NCBI RefSeq assembly: GCF_954871325.1
Contig: NC_088776.1
Span: forward strand, 22,616,508 to 22,680,507
DNA: 64,000 bases
DNA from: Gordionus sp. m RMFG-2023
Lineage: Eukaryota > Nematomorpha > Gordioida > Chordodea > Parachordodidae
Reading direction: 5' to 3'
The translations under genes and the position numbers were made by a program. Below are positions 50,748 through 63,575 of this stretch, piece by piece. The notes beneath the pieces were generated by a model. The model saw nothing but the letters and a program-made list of their open reading frames with translations, did no database searches and was not told the origin of the DNA. The stretch's first letter is position 1, and the number at the start of each line of letters is the position of its first letter.

Positions 50748-51060
50748 TAGAAACTTGCCGGACCGGGCCATATTTTCATTTTATTTTTTTTAATATACCC
50801 AGACCGGACCTAAATAATTTTTTTAAATACTCGGGCGGGACCCAGAAATTTTTTTAAAAAAAATAACCGGGCTATGCCGCATATATTAAAACCGGATATT
50901 TTAAATCGCCATTATTAGCTATAAAGATTAAAAATAAATGTAATATATTTTAGAAAAATTCGGGCCGGGCCTGAAAATATAAAACTCGGGCCGGGCCGAA
51001 AATTATTTTTTCTAAAAAAGACGGGCCAGGCCATGCAAATTGTATTTCTGCAAGTCTCTG
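50748..51060. repeat. GGCC-rich non-autonomous element
   Basis: Ends TAGAAACTTGCCGG and TGCAAGTCTCTG are inverted, with five or more GGGCCGGGCC-type blocks between. It contains an inverse of the TAATGGCGATTT core seen at 1430 and 26185. No clear target duplication. Confidence 0.6.
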
Positions 51061-51924
51061 AATTTTATATAAATCAATGCAAAATATATGTATTAAATAT
51101 ATGTCAAACAAAAAAATATATGTATATTTTAAAAAAGCTAAAATAAATTACTAATAAAAAATACCATTATAAACGAAGGAAAGTGGCTACACTAAGCAGT
51201 AAATTGATAAGAAATTTGAGCGTCATATTTCTAAGTCAATGTTCTAGCGATTGAAATATTAATTGGGATCTCCCGTGAGATAGGTAATTTTCTTTCTATC
51301 TCCTTCAGGAAGGAAAGTGTCTCGCCGAAGTTTCGAGGATTTATGTCCCAATAGGAGCGAATTTAATATTGTTTTAGCTCTGAACATTTGTTTGTTTTTT
51401 TAATTTTCGCCAACGAAAAGAGTTTTAGTAGGGGTTAGATTTCGCAAATATGTCTACACACAAGCGAGAGGGATAGGGGAGACTGGGGTTAGGTGAACCG
51501 ATTTTTACAAAATTGTTTATAGCTTCTGGGTTTTTTAGATAATATAAAAAGCAATATATGATTGGATACCTAAAACTATACTCTATAAAGGTGCCTTATA
51601 AAAAAATTCTAGAAATAATCATTTTTTTGAAATTTTATTTTTTGTAAAAGTCGTAAATTTGCCCAACAAGCCCCAATAGCGGGGTGAGGCAAACCACTTC
51701 AAGGGGCTTCCTAAACCAATGCTTTTTTTAGGCCATAATAAATTGAAATGTATTTTTATTTATTAATAATGATACATATACTATAATTTTATTCTTTTAT
51801 TGTTAAAAATATCATAATACATATAAATTGAAGCTAATTATATATAAAAATTGAAACTTAATTTTGGTTAATTTAATACACATTTTGGACATATAAAAAA
51901 TATATCAAAATTAGCACATGTACC

Positions 51925-53480
51925 ATGTGCCCATTCGTGGCACATTCTGCACTGGTACCACTCTTCACCATTATGATGTTTGATATATTCCAGCTGACAA
52001 CAAACACAAATATCTTTGTGAATAATTTTTTTCACTATTTTTCTCTTGTTAATATTTTCTTTTCCATTATTTTCTTTTCTTTCTCAATTAATTTCTTTTT
52101 ATAAGGAGATGATGTAAATATCTCTCTTGACTCTTTCTTTGGGATGAGGCAAGGATATTGATAAATTGCACGATGGTCCAGGAATATTATCTAAATGAAC
52201 ATAAGACGTAGATAGAGTATCATTACATATATCTAAGTTTCTATTAGTATTTAAAATATCTTTTAATACCAAAGATACTGAGCTTGATTCTAATAATGGG
52301 CTTTTTGGAAGTTCACATATAGAATCTCCATAAACTGAGGCCACATAATCTTCTTGAATATATCTGTATTCAGTGGATATATTCCACATGCTTTAAAACC
52401 ATTTGATATATTGAGAGGTGATGCTGCTAAAGGCAAGACATCCTTAATAACTGATGGAATATCATAAATTGTAAATAATTTTCCTGGATGTGTAATATTT
52501 TTTGAGAGGCCCAAAAACAGACCGATCAAGAGGCTGTAATTTATGGGTGCAATGGGGTGGCAAAGATAATAGAATTATTCCCGTATCTATACAAAATTTG
52601 ACAGCTGAATAAGAGTGGTGTGATATATGATTGTCAAGGATTAATAAAACTTTGGACTTTGGAGTACACCGAGTGTGTTTAGAAAAATGCTTCAAAAAAA
52701 TAATAAAATCCTCCTCTTGCATCCATCCAGAACCATTTGATACCCCTATAGAGCCAGATGGACCATCTCTAACAAAATAGTCATAATATTTTTTTCTGGG
52801 AAAAGGAAACATTGGAGGAATTGTATGACCAATTGCATTTACAGCAAGCGCTAATGTTATTAAGGTACCCCTTTCTGCGGAAGTAATAGATCCTACCTGT
52901 TTTTGACCCTTTTGTGCAATAATCTTGGATGGGGTTTGAACTGTGGTAAGTCCAGTTTCACCCATGTTGTAAATTGCCATACATTCTAATTTATGTTCAT
53001 CTAATATTCCTAAATATTAAATGTAAACATTTACTTAACAAATCATTTAATAAACTTTTATATAAATCAAAAAAGTATAGAACATTTTCTTCATTAAATC
53101 CAGTTGCCCTAGCCATACTTGTAGTTTCAGGGGATCTTAAGGAGAGAGTAGGATTTCTTGACATAAATCCTAAATACCAGTCATGGCCAGCCATTGAATT
53201 GTCCTTCCAAGATTTAGGAAATTTTTTCTTCATATTTACTGCCATTTGGTAGGCTAATATTTTTATCTAAAAAACAATATAAAATAATGAAGAATAAACT
53301 ATACCTTTTTAATTGAAAGGCCATAAAAAATTTGGCTAGATTGAATCAGATATTTAGTTATATCTCCCTCTTCTTCTTCTGTGAATATCCTCTTTTTATT
53401 ATTTTGTCCTACACTAGTAAGTATGCCACTTTCTTGATATCTCTTATAATATCTGATAAAGTTTGATCTAGGAAAATAAA
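51925..53480 (-). pseudogene. Pogo/jerky-like transposase, inactivated
   Basis: Blocks in coding order on the minus strand: RIFTEEEEGDITKYL (about 53395), the CENP-B-type HTH part GHDWYLGFMSRNPTLSLRSP with ATGFNEENV (53245-52997), then the catalytic domain (52980-52462) with IYNMGETGLT, LLILDNHISHHS and LPPHCTHKLQPLD. GIYPLNTDIF and a C-terminal cysteine-rich segment ICVCCQLEY...WYQCRMCHEWAHGTC (about 52020-51925) follow. The first catalytic Asp of the DETG motif is Gly here (codon 52960-52962). Frame changes near 52490 and 52340 break the rest, the first probably with a short deletion. An N-terminal exon near 54000 is possible. The protein could not be catalytic. Confidence 0.88.
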
Positions 53481-53592
53481 AATGTCAAGTAAAATATATA
53501 ATTATTTAATTATAAGTTTAACATTTAAGAACATAAAATTTAAAAATGATAATCTCTTTACCATTACCATTTAGATTTTATTAGCATATTCT

Positions 53593-53943
53593 CTATTATT
53601 AAATATTGCTAAAATTTGATTTTAATGTTTAAGAATTACATAAAATTAATACAATAATACTATACTTCATCTAAATTGTAATCAATCTAAAATATAAGAT
53701 CATTTATAAATTACATTTAATAAAAATATTTACATAATTTCTATTATTAAATATTGCTAAAAATTGATTTTATTGTTTAAGAATTACATAAAATTAATAC
53801 AATAATACTATATTTCATCTAAATTGTAATCAATCTAAAATATAAGATCATTTATAAATTACATTTAATAAAAATATTTACATAATTTCTATTATTAAAT
53901 ATTGCTAAAAATTGATTATATTGTTTAAAAATTACATAAAATT
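53593..53943. repeat. 148-bp tandem repeat, about 2.4 copies
   Basis: CTATTATTAAATATTGCTAA recurs at 53593, 53741 and 53889, exactly 148 bp apart, with nearly identical sequence between. It lies in a probable intron of the pogo element. Confidence 0.9.
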
Positions 53944-54999
53944 ATTGTGATTATATCTTAAAAATAAGACAGATAATGTAGATAAATTTACCTGTAAGTT
54001 GGCTAGTCTTCCTTGTTGATTTACAATTTTCATATACCCTAATAGCCTATTTACAATTATAATATTAATTCATTAAATTTTTATATACTTCTAAATAATT
54101 ATCAATATTAATGATTCTCCTATATTAATTTTTTGGGATTTATATTTTCGCACCATATCGAATAATGTAATAATTGCTAAAAAAAATTATTGAAATGGAT
54201 TGACATGTATGGTTTAGTAAGCCCCGCTAGCTCTAAATTTACTAATCATGATTGAAATACTATATAGACATAATAAATATTCATAAAACTTTCCCAAATT
54301 ATAGAAGAGTGTTTAAACTTTGCTATAAAATTTAATTTATATATAAATGAATATATATTTTAATAAAAATTAAAATTCTGTCATGCAAAAATCTTTAGAA
54401 AATTTCATCAAAGTTTTATTTCAATAAAATTTTTAATAATTAATCATTTCAAAAGATTTTTTGTCTATAGATGTAAACTAATAAAATTTATATTAGGATA
54501 AAATTTTAACCTTCTAGTGTTTATAATTTTAAGATAATATTAAATGGTTTGCCAAGCCCCACGGTTACCTAACCCCAGTCTCCCCTACCCTTTAATTGAG
54601 GCAATTATGTATTACTTTATTTTTCAAATAACTATTTTGTTAAACATTATTATAAAAATATTGGATAAGAAAGAGATACAGTTAATATGACCACGATAAT
54701 ATTATTATATAATATTAAATCCAAATAAATTTCAATGAACATAAAATTTAAAAAACTTATTCTTACTGAATTTTAGAAGGGGAAAAAAATATATAGGAAG
54801 AATAGTTCTAATAATCTAGGGCTATTAATTTAATTAAACAAACATAATTTGGCTCAAGGATAGCTATTTTTATTTTTAATTTCAAATAAAAACCTTCAGT
54901 AAACTCCCCCAAATTTTTACTGATTTGACAACCAACATATTTGAAGAAGTTCTTAGTCAATCACCATATATTAGAATGTAACTGATTATTGTTATGAAA

Positions 55000-55960
55000 A
55001 TGTAATCTGATGAATCTGCAGAATATATGGCGATTTTTTAAATTCTGAGCAGTTTTAATTGCGTCATGGTTGATGTTGGATGAGGAATTCGTGTCTATGC
55101 ATAAGAAATACAATATCATAAATTTTCTATACCCAAGGAATTTGTGTAATTCTATCAGTGCATCTATTGTCAGGAAATATATAAAAAGGTTCTAACGTGG
55201 GAAAGCTTGTTGACCTCCGTTTGAGCGATATTATTTGATTGCATTTAAACTTGTCAGGATTGTATTTACAATGTTACGGATGAATGTTAAATTGTCATAG
55301 TCAGTTTGGCATTTGCTGCATATATGGTAACGAAAAGGCGATATTATAAGCCTGTTTACAGGTAGTAAATCCTCATCTATCTGTTTTGTAGAATTCGAAA
55401 ATTCGATGTATTAGCCACATATTTTATCATTCCTTCTTAGCTATACTTAAAAGGAATCGATAATTGATAAATGTTGGTTATAATGTCTGCGTTTGCAAGA
55501 GATTTGTGAAGCACAGATTGAGATAGATGGTGAGGACCTTAAACCAAGGCAACCTTGGAAGGAAGCATGGCTTAATCCCAAACAATGTCTGAGAGCTTGA
55601 TATTTATGTAATCGCTAGAAATATGGTTTATTCTAGTCTTGTATCTCACTAGATGTGATTTTTTCAAAAATATTGAGCTCGATCGTAGGGAATACATAAT
55701 TTTAGGGCTATTTAAATAGTTCTTAATTTAAAAAAAGGCTTTATGAGTCGATAGATTAGGAAGGATAAGTTTTAAATTTTCAAAATATTGTTTATATTGA
55801 CAAAAGATATTAATTAACTCCTCCTAATACGAGGGCTTAAATGAGATTAAACTCAAAAATATTATCATGTTAATTTCCCAATATTTTATTTTTCTTTGAT
55901 TCAGTACGAGGCCGAGATTGTCTACAGAATCTTTTATGATGCTGATTGCTGTTAGGAATT
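55000..55960 (-). pseudogene. Decayed reverse-transcriptase-like coding remnant
   Basis: This block is less AT-rich than its surroundings. On the minus strand short pieces read NLGLVLNQRKIKYW (about 55920-55880) and HASFQGCLGLRSSPS (about 55570-55530). They resemble the thumb and downstream parts of LINE-type reverse transcriptases (GL.LN..K and GGLGLRSA..HA). No continuous frame remains. Family assignment is tentative. Confidence 0.35.
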
Positions 55961-58900
55961 TATTCCCATTTTTTAAATATTTTATTTTTAAGTGGTCTTT
56001 TTAGTCCCCACTACACCCTTCCATTTATTACATTCCTAATTCCTGAATAAATTGATTTTCCAAACTCATTATTATGAATAATTCATATAATCTATATGCC
56101 CTCCTAATATGACAAATGATAAAATGTATATTAATTTAAATAGAATTTCTACATATTGTTAATAAAATCGTAATTTATTTATTGCACATATTAGTATATA
56201 ATAATTTTTCATTAATATTATATAATATAAAGTTAGTTATATTTATTTTCATTTTATAAAGGTAATATAATTTAACTATACGTTTCTGTTTAAGTATCTA
56301 TTTTAGATTTAAATTGTTTTTTTTTGAATAAATTAAACCTTATCTAGTATAATTTTGATCTAATTATACATTTAGTACAAAATCCGTCTATAAATATTGT
56401 TACAAAATATGTTACTAATATATTAATCAATTGTTTTGCAGTTTATTTTAGTTGTTTCTAATAGAAGGATAATTTTAAAAACGATATAATATATTTGATA
56501 GTTGTTAATATTCAGGAGCATCCTGGGCATGGTTTGACCTTGTGGGAAATTATAGTTTTAATTTAAATGACCATTAATAAACTTATTAATATTGTTGTTA
56601 TTATTTTGTACACTCTGCTTAAACTATTTAAAAGACAAATAGCTCATTTTAGATTAGAGTATAAGGATTGATAGCCCACAAAACATAAGCCTTTATGATC
56701 AAGCTATAAAAGTTATATTAAAAACTTTTTGTGATTAATAAAGTGAGATTCCTGTCTTTTAATTAATATAAAATTGCCCATTTTTAAAAGAAGATTATAG
56801 GAAAGTGATAAAGTTGCTTTATGGCTAAAGATATTGATGAAAATATGAATGGATACACATTTTAATAAGTTCTATGCCACATAAAATAAAATCAAATTAT
56901 AGGATAAATGGGGAAACCATCATTGGGGTAAAACAACATCGCTCAAAATTTAGCCGTGTGTCAGGAAACTTTAATTGATACAATATGTATTTTTATATCA
57001 TGAATATTTTATTGTAGGCCTTCCTAGTAATGTTTAGCACAAAAATACCCTATTTTTTGAAAAAATAATTTTCTAAATTTATCTAAATTTATATCGGCAT
57101 GAAAATGTTCATAAGCTGTTAATTTAGGCAAATTTATATCGTTTTCTTTCATATAAATTATTATGGACATGGCCAGATAACTTGTACATAATATATTTTA
57201 CTGTTCTTGTGAGCCTTGGGGGTTTCTTCTAGAGTACCCAACTCTAATGGTTAACTTTTTTAACCAAATATGTATTACTATATTATGCATATGCGGCTAT
57301 ATTTTATAAAATTGGATCACATATAAAACTTTTATAAGACAATATGCGATTTATACCCTCAAAAGTATCTTTCTAAATGCTGCAATTTATAAAAAAATGA
57401 TTAAGGTTTTAATTAACCAATAACTATCTTATATAAAAGATTGAATCTATTATAAAATTATTTATTATTTGAACAAAAAATATCTTTAAACTACCATAAA
57501 ATTAAATTTTAAAGATATTGAGGGCCATATGAGTTTTTTGAGCAAAATTTTTAAAATTCAGGAATTTGAGAAAACAAACGTAGGTTATGCAACAGTGTAA
57601 AGATATAAATCAAGATTAAGGAAACAACAAGATTTTAAATTGTCTACATCAAGACAAATATTAAAGAAAGAACGAGAAACTATATTATACAATTATCTAA
57701 TAAATGCATCTAAAAAGTTTATGAGTCTTTGTTCCGTAATTTTCTCTTTGGGAACATGTATCCTGTTGCAATTTAATCCATTCTTTATTTTTTTAAATTG
57801 TCAATAAATTTCACTAATTTATTATAATTATCTTCCATTATGGCTTAGTTTTATCGGTAAAATAGTTCTAATTATAAATATATTTATATTTAAAAATAAG
57901 AAATATATTCAGCTAAAAAGTACCTCATGGGAGCTCATTCTTCCTCAGGTTTAGCTCATCCTTTCCCAAATTCTTTTTCGGAAAAATTAATATTGTTTAA
58001 AAAGTAAAATTTTTAAAAAATTATTTTTATATATAGCATAAAAGTAATAAGTGAAATAATTTAGATATTATTTGTTCAATATTATAAAATAGTTTTAATT
58101 TTATTGACGTTTGTCTTTTAGGACTCGAATGCTCCCCGGTCTCCTCTACTACATCGGCAAATTTTCTCATTTCTTCCAAAAGCTAAACTAAATGATGATT
58201 CTTGTGCAGGTCTATATTTTGATCCCCGTTATCAAATACTGATATCAGTAACATGGCAAGAAAATATTTTATGCAAGTATTTCGATGATGAATGCATAAT
58301 GATAAACCATTTACTTTTAGTTAAGATAATTATCTCGACCCCTAGAACGATTTTAAATAATTATTTCAAATAGAGGTAAATAATAAAAGGTGGTTTTATA
58401 AATTCCTATAATTACATTGAGATTAATAAAAACAGGTTCATAATGGGGAGGAATAATAGAACCACCTAAACTATATATGTTAGCATCAAAGATCATGTCT
58501 GTCCCAACTATTTTTGTCAAAGAGAGCATTTTCAGGATTAAAATATATTCTATCACCACAAAGAACAAGATTGGACAAAGATATATTAGACGATATAAAT
58601 TATATGTTGTTATCACGATTTTATGTATAAATTAAAATAGACAATAAAATTTTGGATTAATTTCTTTGTTTTTTTGTTATCTTCTATATTTTTCATAAAA
58701 TAATATTCAAATTAGTTATCTAGAGCTTTATATGGGTGCCCAATAAAAAAAAATTACTGAATATTTATGAACCTACCAAATTTAAACCTTTATGATTTTT
58801 TCTTACTGGAATCGTAACTGAACTCATAAACGTACCCGGGAAGGGAGGGAAGGTGGCAAGAAAAAAATCCCTTTGGAAATTATTCTCATAAATATCATTT

Positions 58901-60170
58901 TAAGCTAATAGATCCCCCCCCCCAAATATATACACACACTCCTCTTTCCTCATAAATGTATACAATATATCACTATAAAGAAGAATTTAAATTAATAGAT
59001 TTTTAAAATAACGACAATTCAAAATTTTTTGAAAAAAGTATTTTTTAAAAAATAATGTGAAAACCCTATTTTTACAAAAATAGCCAAAAGCTTGCGATAT
59101 GTATTTTTAGATCCAATAAAATTTATAGGGAAAACCTATCTATTAGCGCCCCAAAGCTTGCGATATGTATTTTTAGATCCAATAAAATTTATAGGGAAAA
59201 CCTATCTATTAGCTTCCCTCTCTAACCAAAATCCTGGCTACACCTATGCCGAAACTATATTATAAAGAGGTGGACACCGACTGAAATCTCAAAAAAATAT
59301 TATAAATTTCAAAATATTGGATTTTAAATATAAATGCACTAAATCCGCTTTGAATCTGAATTCAAAAATAACAGTCCGGTTTTGCAAAAACAATGATAAG
59401 ATTTGGTTTGAGTTTATAAAATATGTTTCGGTTCCTAAGCCTGGCTATATTTCTATTGGTTTATTGATAAATGAGAGACGAATAAAGTAATATATTTAAA
59501 TAGATTTTGGATATATGAAAATTCTACTCCTAAGGTATCACATCAACCTTAGTCTTGTGTATTCTAGTAAAGAAATAAATTGAACTTGACAGCATCTTTT
59601 TGATAGTTAGGTTGATAATTTAAATTTAATCTAAATTTCATTATCAGGGCTTCAATAACGACTAAAACTAAACTACTATAAAAATATTTATTGAAAATGT
59701 ATTTTAAAAAAAACTAAAGGAAGTGGAAAAGAAAAAATCGATATTTTCATTACGATTAATCTGTATATTATATGTTTTTTTACACGTAAATTTTTTTAGA
59801 TAAAATATCATTTTCTTTTACTCAATAATATATTCAATTCTATATAATAAATAAACAATTATATCCCTATTTAAGTATAAAAATTTATACCTGCAAAAAA
59901 TAGAATATAAACAAATTTTTTGCTTTGCATATATTTTACTATAAAATTAAAAAAAAAAAAATATTAGATATAAGCATAATTATTTATAATCCATGTAATA
60001 AAATATTATATAAATAAAAATTTGAAAATTTTGTATGTCCGAAAATTATTTTAATAATTAACATTTGCACCATCTGAAATCTTTTTAGATATAAAATTTT
60101 AAATCCAAGATACCAATTTCCTTAATTCTGCCTAAAAATTAAAACAAAGTTACCAATTAGATAAAAGATA
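55961..60170. other. AT-rich intergenic region upstream of the calcium sensor
   Basis: Contains the repeat at 58915-59250 and worn GC-rich scraps near 56930, 57225 and 58120 (CTCCCCGGTCTCCTCTA, reminiscent of a pogo terminus). A minus-strand frame (58353-58616) is unrecognised. Nothing else found. The promoter of the gene at 60171 should lie at the right edge. Confidence 0.35.
58915..59250. repeat. Dispersed repeat with internal 66-bp tandem duplication
   Basis: A second copy of the repeat at 7086-7350. Inside it the unit starting AAGCTTGCGATATGTATTTT appears at about 59089 and again 66 bp later, with near-perfect identity through CCTATCTATTAGC. Begins with a C homopolymer. Confidence 0.7.
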
Positions 60171-60548
60171 ATGGGTAAAAACAATAGCAAACTCAAGCCA
60201 GAAGTGATAGAAGATCTCAAAGAATCAACGGAATTTTCAGATACGGAGATAAGAGAATGGTACAGAGGTTTTCTTAAGGATTGTCCCCAGGGTAACTTGA
60301 CGGTGGAAGAATTCAAAAAAATTTATGGAAATTTTTTTCCATACGGTGATGCCTCGAAATTTGCCGAACACGTATTCAGAACCTTCGATTCTAATGGAGA
60401 TGGAACAATTGATTTTAGAGAATTTCTTACGGCTTTGAGTGTCACTTCCAGAGGAAGACTGGAAGATAAGCTTTCGTGGGCCTTTAGTATGTACGATTTA
60501 GACAAAGATGGTTCCATATCTAAGCAGGAGATGCTGGAGATTGTCACG
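60171..60548 (+). CDS. Neurocalcin/hippocalcin-like calcium sensor, first coding exon
   Basis: Neuronal calcium sensor family; a small EF-hand protein that binds membranes when calcium exposes its myristoyl group. The exon encodes 126 residues and ends at ACG|GTATAT in phase 0, matching the conserved position after EMLEIVT. MGKNNSK is an N-myristoylation signal, which fixes the start. The CP-containing, non-binding EF-hand 1 is at 35-47 ([14 protein letters not shown]). EF-hand 2 has a full loop at 73-84 ([12 protein letters not shown]) and EF-hand 3 at 109-120 ([12 protein letters not shown]). [19 protein letters not shown] is near-invariant in the family. EF-hand 4 and the C-terminus must lie beyond the window; I found no following exon up to 64000. 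Read-through after 60548 runs to 60605 only. It is closest to invertebrate neurocalcin by eye. Confidence 0.95.
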
Positions 60549-61715
60549 GTATATGTATATGTATATAACGAACTTTTTTTGTCGGGATTTTATAACAAGA
60601 TTTAGATGGTTTATTTTGTTGGCTTAATATCATATACAGCTGATCAGTTTTATTTTATTTAAATTAAAGATATTACATTATTAAAAAAAATGAGAAAATA
60701 TAATTTACTAGCGTCCTAAATTCTACTCATTTTTGTTTTTTGATTTCTCTAGAACACTAAACAACTCTTTTAATATTCATTTAACTATAACTTATAACTA
60801 TATTATTTTGGTATTGTAAAAATTTAAGCTTAAAAGATTCAAAGGTATAAATAAATACTTTGTATTCTATCATAATGAAATGATGAATCTTGCTAATTTA
60901 ATAAAGAATGCTCGATGCATAATCCCTTAATTATCATTATAAATATCTTACCCTAATAGAAATTGTTGTCAGTCAAAATTATTGTTATTTTAATATTTTA
61001 TTTGTTTACACTAGTTGTTATAATTGAATAATATCCTTATATATAATTTATTTATTGCCAGATCCTAAAAAGGTAGCATCAAAACCAATTAAAAAATCTA
61101 TTAACTTCATAAAAATATAAAACATATTATATACAACACAGCACGATTGCTAAACTACATTATACTACCCGAAAAAAATAAGATTTAAATAATATTGGTA
61201 GAAATTTGATAGATATAAGTTTCGATTTCATATTCATCTAAATCTGGAAGAAGCTCTAAGAAATTTTTATATATCTTTATTTTAAAGCTATATAAGGAAT
61301 TTAAATAAGTTAGACATTAAAGCGAATCCTATTTTAACGGTAAGGGGAATATGAAATATTTTAATTTGAATTCATTTATTGAGGGCAATTTTTATATTGA
61401 AAATAATTTAACCGGAGATGTATTTAGCATGTGTAGATTACTACTCTATGAAATTAAGATAAATTCTGCCATAAACTTGGTGAGTTTATTTTTTAATTTA
61501 TTTATACAAAAAATCAATATAAATCAAATTACAAATAACGTTCACATCATCGTTGTTCGGAATTTATATCGTGGTAATCTACACATGCTGGAATACATAG
61601 CTGGGCAAATAAGATTTTTCAAATTTAAATCGTTTTCAGTAAATTATTTAAAATAATAATTTATAATTCCATGTATGATTTCATGTCACAATATGACATG
61701 TATACATTATAACAT
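60549..61715. other. Intron of the calcium sensor gene
   Basis: AT-rich. An open frame at 61351-61656 has no recognisable homology and no family motif, so I treat it as chance. Confidence 0.45.
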
Positions 61716-63111
61716 CAGTGTTGTTAAATGCTACTTTTTACAGTAGTGGGGTGCCGCTAACGCTATTAGAAAAAAATGTAATTTGCTATAGCAATCGCTA
61801 TTTTTCCAAAAAAGTAGCGCGCGATTAGCCACCTTTTTCTAGAGTAGCTTCGTTACTTTTTGTAGAACTTTATCAAAATACTTTTAAATATATCTTTTAT
61901 ATATCTAGTCTATGTCCATAAAACATTTAAAATTCAAACATGTAAATATGTTGATATAAAAATATGACTAAATATGTAAAATTTATATATTATTTATTTT
62001 TATAGCATTTCAATAATAAAATCAACTCTATATTATCATCTCCAAATCTAGAGCGGCGATCAGAAAGTATAAGTTTGTCTTACTAAATAATCGTTCAATA
62101 GTAGCACTTGAGGGCAATGCGGTATTTAGTTTCTAAACTTATTATATAAGAAAAATTATCAAAAATGTTCACTTGAGTATTTTAGAATTAAATGAGTCAA
62201 GAGGATGTAATAGCTACATCTTCATTGGGGTAGATTATTCACGTGTCTAGTTGCTCTTTGGATTCAATTAAGTTAATTCAAAATCAGAACGTAAAACTTT
62301 ATTTTACCTTTATAATCCTAAAAATTATCAAAAATTATTACCATAACTTCTGTCAGTTGGATACTTGGTACCAAGTGATGATTTAATTAGATTGAAATAA
62401 AGGAATATCGACAAAAGAAATAGGCGAAATGTATCAATTATAAGATTAATTATGTGTTTATCAGTTAATTTTTGAGAATCACGTAGTTATGATGTTGTGT
62501 GAAATCAATTTAGTTTGAATTAAATTTGATTTATTGGACGAAGCCTTCTCTATAAAATTATCAAAATATTTTTCAATCTCTCTGTAATTTTAGGGTGGAC
62601 ATTTTAAATTTAAAACAATAGAATAATTTTATTAAAATTTATAAATAATAAGTTATTTTTTAGCTTATATTGCCCTTTTTATGTGTCTAAATTTAAATTT
62701 TATAAATTAATTTTTTTTAGCGGGTCAAAATATTTAGCAGATTTGGAAACGTAATTCTTGAATATCATTATCTAGTAAAATTCAAAATTTCTTCTATGTC
62801 AATCCCTATTGACGGCATTTTATATTTTAAAATAATTGATAAATTAGATTTATAAAGCAGATTTTAAAATATAATTTCAAAATTAAATTTGAGAATAATA
62901 TTAAAATTAATTATCAAATTATAAATAAATTTTACTACTATTTATAGTATATATTTATTACATAAAATTTTAAAATAGTGAAGTAGCGCGCTTCTTAGCT
63001 ACTCTTTAAAAAAAGCGCTAACCCTGTCACTATTTTTTTTAAGCAGCGCGCTATTTGATATCGCTGCAAAAAAGTAACGTGCTTTCGTTACGAACTGCTT
63101 TAACAACTCTG
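61716..63111 (-). mobile_element. Internally deleted hAT, relative of 9956-13241
   Basis: Left end CAGTGTTGTTAAA and right end TTTAACAACTCTG match the termini of the hAT at 9956, with the same GTAGCGCGCTA-type subterminal motifs. Read on the minus strand, about 62125-62010 encodes the remains of the dimerisation motif (GCCCTCAAGTGCTACTATTG...), so the element is inverted relative to the other copy. Nearly all the transposase is deleted. Flanking octamers do not match, so the duplication has decayed or one end is rearranged. It lies in the intron of the calcium sensor gene. Confidence 0.82.
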
Positions 63112-63409
63112 ATATGTAAAGAATTTAAAAAATTTCAAGGGCAAAATACCATAAAGATTACGGTTAAAATATTACAAAGCGGCCAAAATTTTGAAAAAAA
63201 AATAACCTTATGAAATAGGTAAAAGCTAAAGCTTATATTATTGATTAAATTTGTTTAAAATATAATAAAATAGCTCGAAGTTACACTAGTGAAGTGTATG
63301 AATTTACAAAAAAATAGTATTAAATCGAATAGGATATATAAGAAAACTTTAAGGAAATTATAAAAGATTTTATTCTTTCTTTTTAGGAATTAGGTAAAAT
63401 GGATCTGTT

Positions 63410-63575
63410 TAGAGGTCTGCAATGGGCGGGGTTTTAGCCAAAAAGGCCGGCCACTCGTTATTTTGAAATGTATTTAACCCGTCCACCCGCTCACTTATAA
63501 TATTTTTTTAAAAATTTACCCGCCCGTCCTATCTATAAATTTTGTTCAACCCGCCCGCCTAATGTTTAAGAATTA
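63410..63575. repeat. GGCC/CCCGCC-rich repeat fragment
   Basis: Starts TAGAGGTCTGCAATGGGCGG, then GGCCGGCCACTCG and several CCCGCCCG/CCCGTCC blocks. The left end matches the TAGAGATCTGC family end; the right end is lost. A distinct subfamily with CCGCCC in place of GGCCCGG. Confidence 0.5.

Larger units (their letters stand above)
51476..54585 (-). mobile_element. Pogo/jerky-like transposon
   Basis: Inverted ends GGGGAGACTGGGGTTAGGT and ACCTAACCCCAGTCTCCCC are flanked by TA on each side (51474-51475, 54586-54587). The 3110-bp element carries a minus-strand pogo-type transposase pseudogene and a 148-bp tandem array. Sub-terminal AAGCCCC/GGGGCTT motifs occur near both ends. The end sequence is shared with the MITE at 4747. 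Confidence 0.92.

Noticed and set aside
56920-57250. Pair of G-rich scraps as pogo element ends
   Set aside because: GGGGAAACC and CTTGGGGGTTTC are not inverted copies of each other and lack matching TA flanks.
58353-58616. Possible cytochrome P450 fragment (SLGGSIIPPHYEPVFINLN)
   Set aside because: The likeness to the G.xIP..xxVxxNL stretch is short, the rest of the frame does not fit, and no neighbouring P450 exons are visible.
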